Assembly: GCA_947170465.1 (NCBI GenBank)
Contig: CAMVTS010000024.1
Location: forward strand, 1-33,162
DNA from: an uncultured Clostridia bacterium
GTDB lineage: Bacteria > Bacillota > Clostridia > Oscillospirales > Acutalibacteraceae
Length of the DNA: 33,162 nt
Direction: 5' to 3'
The notes under the pieces were generated by a model. That model saw only the letters and a program-made list of their open reading frames with translations, had not been told where the DNA came from and did no database searches. The translations under genes and the position numbers were made by a program. Positions within the stretch are counted from its first letter, which is position 1. Each line of letters starts with the position of its first letter. Of this stretch, positions 21,814 through 29,869 are shown piece after piece.

Positions 21814-23961
21814 TCAGAACCGCATGGTCAGGGAAATGCGGTTCTTTTTTTCGTCAATGGAAAGGATTTTGACATTCACCACGTCACCGACCTTCAAGAC
21901 CTCGGAAGGGTGCTTGATGAACTTGTCGCAAATCTGGGAGATATGCACCAGACCGTCCTGGTGCACGCCGATATCGACAAAGGCGCCGAAGTCAATGACG
22001 TTGCGGACGGTGCCCTTCAATTCCATGCCTTCCTTCAGGTCGCTGATATCCATAACGTCGGTGCGCAGCAGGGGCACCGGAAGCTCGTCGCGCGGGTCTC
22101 TGCCGGGCTTGGCAAGCTCCTTGACGATATCGTCCAGCGTTGGCAAGCCGATTCCAAGCTGTTCGGCAAGGGTTTTCGTTCCCTTTGCCTTAACGCGGTT
22201 GGCAATATCACTGAATTTGGCGGCTTTTATTTCTTTATCAGAATAATCAAGCAGCTCCAACAGCTCCTTCGCGCTCTTATAACTCTCCGGATGCACACCG
22301 GTATTGTCAAGCGGATTGCGGCTCTCCGGCACGCGCAGGAAACCGGCACTCTGTTCAAAAGCCTTCGGTCCCAGCTTCGGGACTTTTTTTAATTCTGCAC
22401 GGGAATGAAAAGCGCCGTTTTCTTCACGGTAGGCGACGATATTCTTACAGACAGTGGAGTTAAGACCGGATACGCGCAGAAGCAAGGCAGGTGAAGCGGT
22501 ATTTAAATCCGCGCCGACCGAGTTTACGCAATCCTCGACCACGCCGTCAAGCGCTTCTCCGAGGCGCTTCTGCGGCATGTCGTGCTGGTATTGTCCAACG
22601 CCGATTGCCTTTGGTTCGATTTTCACCAGCTCCGCGAGAGGATCCTGCAGTCGTCTGGCAATGGAAACCGCCGAACGCAGCGTCAAATCCAGCTCCGGCA
22701 ATTCTGCTGCCGCCAGCTTTGACGCGGAATAGACAGACGCGCCGGCTTCGCTGACAACCATATAATAGACCGGACGGTCCAGCTCCTTAATCACATCGGC
22801 GGCAAACATCTCCGTTTCCTTGCTGGCAGTGCCGTTGCCGATGGAGAGCATTTCCACACGGTACTTGCGAATCAGCTGCAGGAGCTTCTGCTTCGACTCC
22901 GCCGCCTTACGCTCACCATGCGTCGGATAAATGACAGCCGTGTCGAGCACCTTGCCGGTATCGCTGACGACCGCGACCTTGCAGCCCGTACGATAGCCGG
23001 GGTCGAGTCCGAGCACGGTCTTACCCTTGACAGGCGGCTGCATGAGAAGCTGCTTGAGATTGACGGCAAAGACCTTAATGGCGTTTTCAGCCGCTGTCTC
23101 GGTCAGCTCATTGCGGATTTCGCGCTCGATGGAAGGAAAAATCAGGCGGTTGTACGCGTCCTCGCCTGCCGCACGGAGCAGGTCGGAGCACAGCGGATTG
23201 TCGCCGCGGTCAAGCAGACGGTTAATCACGCTCAGGGGGCGGGCATTGTCAAGCTCCAGACCGACCTTGAGGAAGCCCTCCTTCTCTCCCCTGTTGACCG
23301 CCAGAACGCGGTGACCGGCGATTTTCTTCACGCTTTCGCTGAAATCGTAATAGAGGGTGTACACGCTGTCCTGCTCCTCGTCGGCGGCGACAGAACGAAT
23401 AGCGCCGTGATTGCGCGCGATTTCACGGATGAATTTGCGGATTTCAGCGCTGTCGGAAACCTGCTCTGCGATAATATCCATCGCGCCGGCAAGCGCCTGT
23501 TCGGTGTTTTCCACGCCCTTCTCCTCGCTGATAAATTCGCGGGCGTAGGTTTCCGGTGAAAAGCCCTTCTCCTGACGGATAATCGCCAGTGCCAAGGGTT
23601 CAAGTCCTTTTTCCTTGGCGACGCTGGCTCTGGTCTTGCGCTTTGGACGGAACGGACGGTAAATATCCTCCAGCTCACTGAGGGTTGCCGCCTTGTCAAG
23701 CGCGGCGCTGACCTCGTCGGTGAGCTTTTCCTGACCGTCAATCAGGGCGCGGATTTCTTCTCTGCGCTTATCCAGTCCGCGCAAATAGTCGAGCTTTTCG
23801 CTGAATTCACGAATCAGCTGGTCGTCCATGGAGCCGTGCATTTCCTTGCGGTAACGGGCAATAAACGGAATCGTATTGCCGTCGTCGAGCAGGGTGATGA
23901 TGTTCTGCGCGTACTCCTCCTTGGTATTGAATAGCTGTGCTAATGTGCTTGCGTAGTTCAT
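21814..23961 (-). CDS. tex: Tex-family RNA-binding transcription accessory protein
   Basis: The 715-aa product has the Tex layout: N-terminal helical part (TIPFIARYRKEMHGSMDD), a YqgF/RNase H-like domain starting VLGLDPGYRTGCKVAVV, helix-hairpin-helix repeats (SVGADLNTASPALLLRVSGL, then KKVPKLGPKAFEQSAGFLR) and a C-terminal S1 domain (LKGTVRNVIDFGAFVDIGVH). Tex binds nucleic acids and affects transcription and virulence genes in other bacteria; its exact role is unsettled. ATG 23961 overlaps the stop of the upstream GH3 gene (ATGA) and has SD CGGAGG within that gene, so the two are translationally coupled. Confidence 0.96.
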   Translation of the reverse strand: MNYASTLAQLFNTKEEYAQNIITLLDDGNTIPFIARYRKEMHGSMDDQLIREFSEKLDYLRGLDKRREEIRALIDGQEKLTDEVSAALDKAATLSELEDIYRPFRPKRKTRASVAKEKGLEPLALAIIRQEKGFSPETYAREFISEEKGVENTEQALAGAMDIIAEQVSDSAEIRKFIREIARNHGAIRSVAADEEQDSVYTLYYDFSESVKKIAGHRVLAVNRGEKEGFLKVGLELDNARPLSVINRLLDRGDNPLCSDLLRAAGEDAYNRLIFPSIEREIRNELTETAAENAIKVFAVNLKQLLMQPPVKGKTVLGLDPGYRTGCKVAVVSDTGKVLDTAVIYPTHGERKAAESKQKLLQLIRKYRVEMLSIGNGTASKETEMFAADVIKELDRPVYYMVVSEAGASVYSASKLAAAELPELDLTLRSAVSIARRLQDPLAELVKIEPKAIGVGQYQHDMPQKRLGEALDGVVEDCVNSVGADLNTASPALLLRVSGLNSTVCKNIVAYREENGAFHSRAELKKVPKLGPKAFEQSAGFLRVPESRNPLDNTGVHPESYKSAKELLELLDYSDKEIKAAKFSDIANRVKAKGTKTLAEQLGIGLPTLDDIVKELAKPGRDPRDELPVPLLRTDVMDISDLKEGMELKGTVRNVIDFGAFVDIGVHQDGLVHISQICDKFIKHPSEVLKVGDVVNVKILSIDEKKNRISLTMRF

Positions 23962-25118
23962 GGTGCCTCCGTTGGGGTGATATTGTCAAGCAGTCCGAGT
24001 GACTGCTTCCATTTCAGAACGCGCTTGACGCTCCGGTCGAGCTGTTCCATCGGGATTTGCTGGTTTTCTACTGCAGTAAGTACCGCCGGATATTGGTTCT
24101 CCAAATCCGAACAACAGAGCAGGTCGTTGCCTGCCTGCACTGCCGTGACTGCCGCCGTTTGTGAGCCTGTGTACTCGGTGATAGCTTCCATCACCAAATC
24201 GTCGGTCATGATGACGCCGGTGAAATTCAAGTCACGGCGCAAAATCTGATGCACTTTATCGGACAGGGACGCCGGCCGTTCGTTATCGACACATTCCATG
24301 ATGTTGTGCGAGACCATCACGCAGTCCGCGCCTGCCTTGATGCCGGCTTCAAAGGGAAGGAAGTCTTTGGTGAGAAAATCGGAATAAGGGCGGCTGTCAT
24401 GGGCGATGCCGGTGTGGGTGTCCTCGTTGTCGCCGTAGCCCGGAAAATGCTTGAGGGTGCTGCCGAGCTTTTTGTCGCGGTAGATACCCACGGTTCGTTC
24501 CGCGAAAGAGCATACCAACGTTGGATCATCCGAGAAAGAGCGCTGAAAAATAAAGGTATTCTCGTCGGAGGTAATGTCGACGACCGGCGCCAAGTTGACG
24601 TTAATGCCCAGTGAGAGCAGCAAATCCGCCTTTTCGGTTTCGGCGTTCTCGACTGCCTGCCAGCCGCCGTCGGAAAAGTATTCCTTCGGCGAGAGGAACG
24701 GCGAATCGCGCAGGACATCGCTGACGCGGACAACAGAGCCGCCTTCCTCGTCCACGCCAATCAGCAGCGGCACCTTCGCAGCGCTCTGATAAGAGGCAAT
24801 ATTCATTCTGACTTTCTCGGCGGTGTGCCCTTCAAAATCTCTGCCGAAGAGAATGTAGCCGCCGATGTGATAATCGGAAACAGTCTGCACCGCGTCAACA
24901 TCCGGACAGCGGACAAAAAAGAGCTGTCCGACCTTTTCTTCGTTTGTCATTTTGGCAACCATCTCCTCAAGCTTGGCATTATCCGCTTCCGCCGGATCCG
25001 TCGCCGGTTCTGTGGTGACCTCCGCAGTCGTCGGAACAGACTCGGAATGAGCAAAATCGCAGGCTGCCAAACTGCAGATACACAGCAAAGACAGCGACAC
25101 TGATAAAAATCGTTTCAT
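23958..25118 (-). CDS. GH3 beta-N-acetylhexosaminidase, lipoprotein (NagZ-like)
   Basis: The 386-aa product has a lipoprotein signal with lipobox LAAC (Cys20), a Thr/Glu-rich spacer (to about 48), then a single GH3 domain. The family marks are KHFPGYGD (223-230), the Asp-Thr-His dyad (233-235) that acts as acid/base in NagZ enzymes, and nucleophile Asp in MTDDLVM (304-310). It should release terminal N-acetylglucosamine from cell-wall fragments outside the membrane, as the Bacillus lipoprotein form does. It lacks the second C-terminal domain of the Bacillus enzyme. SD AGGAGGTGA precedes ATG 25118. It is first gene of the operon with tex. Confidence 0.93.
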   Translation of the reverse strand: MKRFLSVSLSLLCICSLAACDFAHSESVPTTAEVTTEPATDPAEADNAKLEEMVAKMTNEEKVGQLFFVRCPDVDAVQTVSDYHIGGYILFGRDFEGHTAEKVRMNIASYQSAAKVPLLIGVDEEGGSVVRVSDVLRDSPFLSPKEYFSDGGWQAVENAETEKADLLLSLGINVNLAPVVDITSDENTFIFQRSFSDDPTLVCSFAERTVGIYRDKKLGSTLKHFPGYGDNEDTHTGIAHDSRPYSDFLTKDFLPFEAGIKAGADCVMVSHNIMECVDNERPASLSDKVHQILRRDLNFTGVIMTDDLVMEAITEYTGSQTAAVTAVQAGNDLLCCSDLENQYPAVLTAVENQQIPMEQLDRSVKRVLKWKQSLGLLDNITPTEAP

Positions 25119-25146
25119 TCATTCACCTCCTGTTGAGATACCTTAT

Positions 25147-25175
25147 ATTGTACTGTTTTTTTGTGTGTTTGTAAA
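25147..25175 (-). promoter_or_regulatory. GH3-tex operon promoter
   Basis: On the minus strand, TTTACA (25170-25175), 17-bp spacer, TACAAT (25147-25152). Confidence 0.7.
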
Positions 25176-25176
25176 G

Positions 25177-25207
25177 TATTAAAAACGGGCGACCGCCGGC
25201 CGCCCGT
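25177..25207 (-). terminator. Terminator of carD-like gene
   Basis: ACGGGCG (25185-25191) pairs with CGCCCGT (25201-25207), with inner CC/GG pairs; on the minus strand the stem is followed by a T-run ending TTTTTAATAC. Confidence 0.8.
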
Positions 25208-25219
25208 ACAAATGATTCC

Positions 25220-25705
25220 TTATGCCAATATTTTTTGCAGCGCTTCTTCACGCGTGATGCCAAACGCCGCCGCGACTTCCTCGCCTGCCATCTTTTCGGC
25301 TTCCTTGAGAATCCGCTCGTCCGCGAGGTGAAGATGCTTTCCATGCGCCACAAGCCATCGCTCTTTGCCGCGAATCAGACGCACCAATCCGATAATCTCC
25401 GCGCAGTCTCCGCCGCTGATGATTTCGCGGAAACGCTCCGCCCTGGCGTTTTTATCCGCTATCCATTCCTCGGTCACCGGAGCGGCGAGAATCTGACGTA
25501 TTTTTTCCGCACCCAGGACAGGACGAATTCTGCTCACCAGCGCTTCATTGGCGACAGGCACATACACTGCGGAGGTTTTGGAGGAAACCGGATGCAGCTC
25601 GTAATACTCCACCGAGGTTCTGCCTATCGTTCTTGTGGTGATGCCGCTGACGCAGCATACGCCATTGCCGCCGTACAATACCGTTTGACCTACACAAATC
25701 ATCAT
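25220..25705 (-). CDS. CarD/CdnL-type transcription regulator
   Basis: The 161-aa product starts with an RNA polymerase-interacting domain of the CarD/TRCF type (VGQTVLYGGNGVCCVSGI ... YYELHPV ... VYVPVAN), followed by a helical C-terminal half (about 80-161) with RLIRGKERWLVAHGKHLHLAD and FGITREEALQKIL. Family members bind the RNA polymerase beta subunit at promoters and stabilise open complexes, often on rRNA and stress genes. ATG 25705 is chosen because AGAGAGG (25713-25719) is then 7 nt upstream; ATG 25711 abuts that SD and the frame to 25771 has none. It is monocistronic. Confidence 0.9.
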   Translation of the reverse strand: MMICVGQTVLYGGNGVCCVSGITTRTIGRTSVEYYELHPVSSKTSAVYVPVANEALVSRIRPVLGAEKIRQILAAPVTEEWIADKNARAERFREIISGGDCAEIIGLVRLIRGKERWLVAHGKHLHLADERILKEAEKMAGEEVAAAFGITREEALQKILA

Positions 25706-25729
25706 ATCCATCCTCTCTCCGTTTTTTAT

Positions 25730-25759
25730 ATTATAGCACATTTCCCCGAATTTTGTCAT
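25730..25759 (-). promoter_or_regulatory. carD-like gene promoter
   Basis: On the minus strand, ATGACA (25754-25759), 18-bp spacer, TATAAT (25730-25735) with extended TGC. Confidence 0.6.
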
Positions 25760-25802
25760 AGGCAATTTCACTGAATTTACCGGTACAACTGCTTAGTATA
25801 TC

Positions 25803-25974
25803 CGCACAGAAAAACAACCGAGAAAAATCTCGGTTGTTTCAGGGGGTATATTGGGTTATAGAAGGAATAAGTTAAGTGAGTGAAACGAAATAAGCATTAC
25901 TAATAAAAGAGAAAACTCCAAAATCACCTAAAAACCAAAGAGAGCAATGCTTATTTCGTATCAGATGATTTTAC
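25803..25974 (-). ncRNA. Candidate small RNA, about 170 nt, novel
   Basis: This stretch has its own minus-strand promoter (25981-26009) and strong terminator (25807-25839) but no ORF. A perfect 14-bp inverted repeat (25885-25898 with 25946-25959) closes a 47-nt loop that is U-rich in the RNA. A single-stranded tail with a CCCCCT run (complement of 25843-25848) follows just before the terminator; this could pair with SD sequences, as C-rich motifs in Firmicute regulatory RNAs do. I match it to no known RNA family: it lacks the long bulged helix of 6S RNA and shows no riboswitch core. Ends are predicted from promoter and terminator only. Confidence 0.5.
25807..25839 (-). terminator. Terminator of candidate small RNA
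   Basis: A perfect 12-bp stem (25812-25823 with 25828-25839), 4-nt loop, followed by a T-rich tail on the minus strand only. It lies upstream of the carD-like promoter, so it does not end that gene. Confidence 0.85.
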
Positions 25975-25980
25975 AAAATT

Positions 25981-26009
25981 ATTATACACGATACGCCGGC
26001 AAGATTCAG
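25981..26009 (-). promoter_or_regulatory. Promoter of candidate small RNA
   Basis: On the minus strand, CTGAAT (26004-26009), 17-bp spacer, TATAAT (25981-25986). The -35 is weak, the -10 perfect. Between this and the pseudokinase terminator (26010-26116) I see no gene. Confidence 0.55.
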
Positions 26010-26114
26010 TTGCAAATGCAACTTTTCACTTCCTGCTACATAAAATAATGGCGCGGATTTTTGTGTATTTTCGACGAAAGGTGTCTTTTTTGTACTCGTT
26101 TTGTTTTATCACTT

Positions 26115-26150
26115 TAACAAGAAAAAGCGTCTGCCGGAGCAAACGCTTTT
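26115..26150 (-). terminator. Pseudokinase gene terminator
   Basis: AAAAGCGT (26123-26130) pairs with ACGCTTTT (26143-26150); the minus-strand product ends in CTTTTTCTTG. Confidence 0.8.
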
Positions 26151-26159
26151 AATACTTTA

Positions 26160-27797
26160 TCAGTAATTATTGCCGGAGGTGGTCGTCGGCTCCTTGCCCT
26201 TGCTGACGAGGATGGTGACGTTGGTGCCGAACTCGACGGTATCGCCGGGCTGCTGGTTTTTATAGCCGATTACCCTGCCCTCGGCGTACTTGTCGCTGTA
26301 CTGGTACTCGGCAGTGGCAAGCAATCCCCTTGCCGCGATGTCAGCGGAAACCTGGTCAAGCGCCTGTCCTTCTACCGCAGGAAGCTCACGGAGCTGTGAA
26401 CCCTTGCTGACGGTGACGCTGATAATCATGCCCTCGGTCTGATTGACCTTGTCGCCTGCCGCCGGACTCTGCGCCATGACAGTGCCTTCTTTGTACTGGT
26501 CGCTGTACTCGTCGGCATAAGCGCGCATTAAGGTGACGTTGCTGTCGCTGTTTGCCGCCTTGACCGCTTCCTCATAGGTCATGCCGATATAACTCGGCAC
26601 CGTCGGACCTGTCCATTCGGTGCTGGCAGTAGAGGGTTGGGTTTCGCCCTGATTGCCGCCGAACATGCCCTGAAGCGGATTCTGCATCAACCAGAAAACA
26701 CCGGCTATCGCGAGAATCACCACGGTCGCCGCCGCCGAGATAATCACGATGGAGGTCTTGGACATGCCGTTGCGGCTCTTTTCGTTTCTGCCGTTCTGCG
26801 AGATGTTCATGCTCGCTGTACGCGAGATTTCATCCTGAATCGCCTTGGCGGTATGCGCTACGGAAAGCTGAGCGCGCAGCTCGTCAAAGTCGGTGATACG
26901 GTTTTCGCGCTCTACCTGCAGGCCGTTGGCAAGGGCGGACACCACATGCGGCGGCAGCTTCTTGACAGTGGTAGTGCTCATGAGCAGGCGGCTATCCTCA
27001 ATGCGCTCCGGCGCGCTCTTGGGAAGATGACCGGTCAGGGTGTAGAACAGCGAGGCGCACAGACCGTAGATATCGGTGATGTCGTCCAGCGGAAAATTCT
27101 GCGTGTACTGCTCAGGCGCCGCGGCTCCCGAAAACAGCTGGGATTTCAGCGGCGTGCCGCGTTTGCGCTCGTTCTCAGTGGCAAAGCCGGAGATTTTCAG
27201 CTTGCCGGACGCGGTGATGTACATGTTCTTCGGGGATACAGCGTAATGACCAACGCCTCTCTTGTGAAGCGCCTCCAGCGCGGATATAACCGGCATGAAC
27301 AGCGGACGCGCGATATCCCATTCCAAACTGCCGCCGCTGCGCTTAACATATTCCTCGAACGGAATCAAATCCTCGTTGTCCTCAATGGCGTAAGCGGTGT
27401 TGTTTTCCTCGATGACGTTGTGGATGTTGAGCAGCGCTGAAAGCTCTTTGAGGTCGCAGAGTATCTTGTAGTAGCTGATGAAGTCGTCGCGGAGCTTGCT
27501 GTACTCCAGACGGTTTTCGTAATTGACGCGCACCACGGTCTCGCCCTCGGCACGGCTGAACAAGCCGACCGGAAGAAACTCGCAGATTATCATGACGTTG
27601 CCGGTCTGCTGGTCATAGCAGAGGTAACGGGTGCTCTCGCCATTGGTATCAATTCCGGCTCCCACAATATATCGGTTCGCAATCACCGTTCCGTAGGGCA
27701 GAAACGGCGCTTGCTGTTTTTCAGCATTATCAAAGCCGCAGGACGGACAAAAACGCTTGTCCCCTATCTCCTGCATGCATCCCATGCATAAAGCCAT
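26160..27797 (-). CDS. Zinc-ribbon PASTA pseudokinase, membrane protein
   Basis: The 545-aa product has a zinc ribbon (Cys4, 7, 17, 20), a Ser/Thr kinase-like domain (about 36-312), a transmembrane helix (348-371) and two outward PASTA domains (398-465, 469-534). The kinase fold is recognisable (ALHKRGVGHYAVSPKN, LKISGFATEN, DIYGLCASLFYTLTGHLP), but key residues are gone: the ATP-anchoring Lys slot in VMIICEF is Cys72, HRD is HYA (184-186), DFG is GFA (204-206), and the Gly-rich loop is degraded (GAGIDTNGES). Catalysis is thus unlikely. PASTA domains usually bind muropeptides or lipid II, so it may sense the wall and act by scaffolding. ATG 27797 is chosen; TTG 27803 is an alternative with SD GGAG closer. 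Confidence 0.92.
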   Translation of the reverse strand: MALCMGCMQEIGDKRFCPSCGFDNAEKQQAPFLPYGTVIANRYIVGAGIDTNGESTRYLCYDQQTGNVMIICEFLPVGLFSRAEGETVVRVNYENRLEYSKLRDDFISYYKILCDLKELSALLNIHNVIEENNTAYAIEDNEDLIPFEEYVKRSGGSLEWDIARPLFMPVISALEALHKRGVGHYAVSPKNMYITASGKLKISGFATENERKRGTPLKSQLFSGAAAPEQYTQNFPLDDITDIYGLCASLFYTLTGHLPKSAPERIEDSRLLMSTTTVKKLPPHVVSALANGLQVERENRITDFDELRAQLSVAHTAKAIQDEISRTASMNISQNGRNEKSRNGMSKTSIVIISAAATVVILAIAGVFWLMQNPLQGMFGGNQGETQPSTASTEWTGPTVPSYIGMTYEEAVKAANSDSNVTLMRAYADEYSDQYKEGTVMAQSPAAGDKVNQTEGMIISVTVSKGSQLRELPAVEGQALDQVSADIAARGLLATAEYQYSDKYAEGRVIGYKNQQPGDTVEFGTNVTILVSKGKEPTTTSGNNY

Positions 27798-27849
27798 ATG
27801 CAATCCACTCCAAATTTCAGTTTTTTCGATAATTCTCCAATATAAAAAA

Positions 27850-27879
27850 ATTATAGCACATGCTTATTATTCTTTTCAA
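27850..27879 (-). promoter_or_regulatory. Pseudokinase gene promoter
   Basis: On the minus strand, TTGAAA (27874-27879), 18-bp spacer, TATAAT (27850-27855) with extended TGC. Confidence 0.65.
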
Positions 27880-27916
27880 GATTTATGCGTGTCATTATGA
27901 TTACAGTTTTGTTGCT

Positions 27917-28459
27917 TTATGCATTGTCCGGATAAACCGCCCGGCTGCCGCCGATGTATTTCGGTCTGGTTCTGGCTGCCAGCACCATCGCTTCTCCAAT
28001 GCGGTTAGCTTTCAGACGAACCGGAACCACCACGCGTCTGAGATGCATGCCTATCAGCGTGCCGCCAATATCCATGCCGGCATGGGCACGGATTTCCTCA
28101 ACAACCACAGGATGTTCAAAGCTCCTGTATGCGGTTGTCGCAAAGGAACCGCCTGCCTTTGGCTGAGGTACCACACAGACGGTATCGGCATTTGGCACCG
28201 CCGCCTTTTCCACGACAATCGCGCGGTTAAGATGCTCGCAGCACTGCGCAGCCAGATAAACACCGCGCTCATTCAAAACCTTATAAATACCGAGGAACGC
28301 CTCCTGCGCCGCCGAAAGACTGGAATCGTGACCGATTACGCCGCCGGCAATTTCACTCGACGAACAGCCGACCACCATGATTTCGCCCTTTTTCAGTCCG
28401 GCTGCTTCGCACAGTTCCAGCGCTGCCTGACGCGCCTGCTCATAGATTTGATGATGCAT
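27917..28459 (-). CDS. YwlG/UPF0340 (TIGR01440/DUF436) family protein
   Basis: The 180-aa product fits the YwlG family throughout: MVVGCSSSEIAGGVIGHDSS near residue 28, LAAQCCEHLNRA, VPQPKAGGSFATTAY, and the C-terminal RPKYIGGSRAVYP. The biochemical function is not known; in many Firmicutes the gene sits near glyA or upp, but not here. ATG 28459 has SD AGGAGTGA. It is probably monocistronic, behind its own promoter. I see no clear terminator between its stop and the pseudokinase promoter. Confidence 0.93.
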   Translation of the reverse strand: MHHQIYEQARQAALELCEAAGLKKGEIMVVGCSSSEIAGGVIGHDSSLSAAQEAFLGIYKVLNERGVYLAAQCCEHLNRAIVVEKAAVPNADTVCVVPQPKAGGSFATTAYRSFEHPVVVEEIRAHAGMDIGGTLIGMHLRRVVVPVRLKANRIGEAMVLAARTRPKYIGGSRAVYPDNA

Positions 28460-28511
28460 ACTGAATCACTCCTGTCCTGTTTAGGATGTCATGCTTTCTG
28501 ATTTTCTTTTT

Positions 28512-28540
28512 ATTATACCAAATCCGGAGGAGATTGTCCA
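28512..28540 (-). promoter_or_regulatory. ywlG-like gene promoter
   Basis: On the minus strand, TGGACA (28535-28540), 17-bp spacer, TATAAT (28512-28517) with extended TGG. Confidence 0.75.
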
Positions 28541-28564
28541 TTGAGAAACTTGTTTTTTAAATAC

Positions 28565-28606
28565 ACTCAATCAAGAATTGTAATTGCGCCGCAGGCGCGT
28601 TTGAGT
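28565..28606. other. Structured intergenic hairpin
   Basis: ACTCAA (28565-28570) pairs with TTGAGT (28601-28606), enclosing GCGCC/GGCGC (28586-28590 with 28594-28598). A pair of CCGG-containing arms follows (about 28660 and 28699). No ORF and no clear promoter; role unknown. Confidence 0.35.
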
Positions 28607-28702
28607 ACGCATAATACGGGATGACGTGTTTAATACGTGTTTAACTTGAACATCTTCCGGTAAAGCGACGCCCCCGATGGTAGGGCATTGAAATTTTTCC
28701 GG

Positions 28703-28746
28703 CAAGAAAAGACCAAGCACTCTTACAAGCGCTTGGTCTTTTGTTT
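28703..28746. terminator. SleB-like gene terminator
   Basis: A 12-bp stem AAAAGACCAAGC/GCTTGGTCTTTT (28707-28718 with 28731-28742) on a 12-nt loop, T-rich on both strands; it ends the minus-strand gene at 28745. Confidence 0.85.
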
Positions 28747-29737
28747 ACGCTACGTTCAGGTCAAAGAAACGTACGCCGCCCAGCTCTGTAAGGAACGTCT
28801 GTGTTTCGTGCCAAGAGCTGTAGCCGATGTAGAAGCAAAGAACACGGTGCTGTACCGCGGAGCCGTTCTGGTCGAATATGAACGAAACGGCGTTTTTAAC
28901 GTCCGCATTCGGCTCGATATCAGTGTCGCCGAAATACTGGTACTGCGCAATAATCTGATCAATGGACGAAGTGTTTGAACGGTTCATTGCGTCTCTGATG
29001 GACTGCGCTACCAATGCGCACCCGGTGTAACCCATGGTGCCTGCCTCACCCATGACAAGTCTCTCAAGCTTGGCTCTGTCGTAACCGGACAGGCTGACAT
29101 AAGAGGGGCTGTAGCTGGCGTCGGGGTTGGAAATGCTCACAAGATATCCTGTGGAATAGCTCGGAGCGTCATATTCGGAGAAGCTGTCGCTGTAATCATC
29201 ATAATATTCGTCGTAGTCGTCATTGCTGACGGACTCGCTCTTTTTGGTACTTTCGTTCTTCTCCGCTGTCTTAGCCTTGGTTTCCTTGGTCTCGGACTTT
29301 TCGGTCTCCTGTTTGGAGTCCTCAGCCTTCTTTTCCTCGGTCGCCTTGGTGGATTCTTCCTTCTTTTCAGTTACCTTTTCTGTGGCAGCTTCCGTTTTCT
29401 TGGCTGCGGTTGCCGCCTGCGTTGTCTGCACTGTGGCTGCGGTCAGCTCGGTAAAGGGCATGGTGGTCAGCGAGATGCAGTTGTCACGGATGACCGTGGA
29501 AAAACGGTCGATGTTTCCAACCGCAAAGGACGCTGCCTTGCTGTCCTCATACGCGTCAACATTTGGAGCCAGCGTCGTGGTCGGAATGACCAGTGCTGCG
29601 GTTGCGAGAACTGCCGCGCAGGCAAATGACGCTGCCTTTACGCCCTTACGGGTCTTTGCCGTTTTGGTTGCTTTGTCGGACTGTGTCTTAGCGTATCGCT
29701 TTTCACTTCCATAGTGTTTCTTATTTGTCGCTCTCAA
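28745..29737 (-). CDS. SleB-like cell wall hydrolase, membrane-anchored
   Basis: The 330-aa product has a basic cytoplasmic start, one hydrophobic segment (about 33-51, signal anchor or signal peptide), a long Lys/Glu/Thr-rich linker (about 98-170), an acidic Asp/Tyr/Ser stretch (DDYDEYYDDYSDSF), and a C-terminal SleB/cell-wall-hydrolase-2 type domain. The latter shows LERLVMGEAGTMGYTGCALV, whose Glu corresponds to the catalytic Glu of SleB lytic transglycosylases, and a C-terminal YSSWHETQTF. The start is TTG 29737, 9 nt after SD AGGGAGG (29747-29753); the longer frame to 29806 would be translated from within the leader structure. A role in vegetative wall turnover or germination is open. 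The leader RNA suggests post-transcriptional control. Confidence 0.85.
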   Translation of the reverse strand: MRATNKKHYGSEKRYAKTQSDKATKTAKTRKGVKAASFACAAVLATAALVIPTTTLAPNVDAYEDSKAASFAVGNIDRFSTVIRDNCISLTTMPFTELTAATVQTTQAATAAKKTEAATEKVTEKKEESTKATEEKKAEDSKQETEKSETKETKAKTAEKNESTKKSESVSNDDYDEYYDDYSDSFSEYDAPSYSTGYLVSISNPDASYSPSYVSLSGYDRAKLERLVMGEAGTMGYTGCALVAQSIRDAMNRSNTSSIDQIIAQYQYFGDTDIEPNADVKNAVSFIFDQNGSAVQHRVLCFYIGYSSWHETQTFLTELGGVRFFDLNVA

Positions 29738-29760
29738 AAATTTGTCCTCCCTTTGATTCC

Positions 29761-29824
29761 CGCGTCCGCACCCGTGCATATATTTTGGTATACGCGCTAT
29801 ACGCATGGGGGACTCGCAGACGCG
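29761..29824 (-). promoter_or_regulatory. Structured leader RNA of SleB-like gene
   Basis: In the minus-strand RNA a 9-bp helix (29816-29824 with 29761-29769, one G-U) encloses a second hairpin (TGCGTATA/TATATGCA, 29798-29805 with 29775-29782) flanked by C-run and G-run sequence that can pair. The compact element ends 7 nt before the SD. Clostridial SleB-type genes are often under c-di-AMP (ydaO) riboswitches, but the ydaO conserved core is not seen here. It may be a small riboswitch-like or protein-binding element. Confidence 0.5.
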
Positions 29825-29869
29825 ATGTCTTTAGTCGTTAAATTTTATCAAACACACAACATCAACTGT

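Noticed and set aside
25803..25974. 6S RNA
   Set aside because: Length fits, but the fold lacks the long irregular helix with a central bubble.
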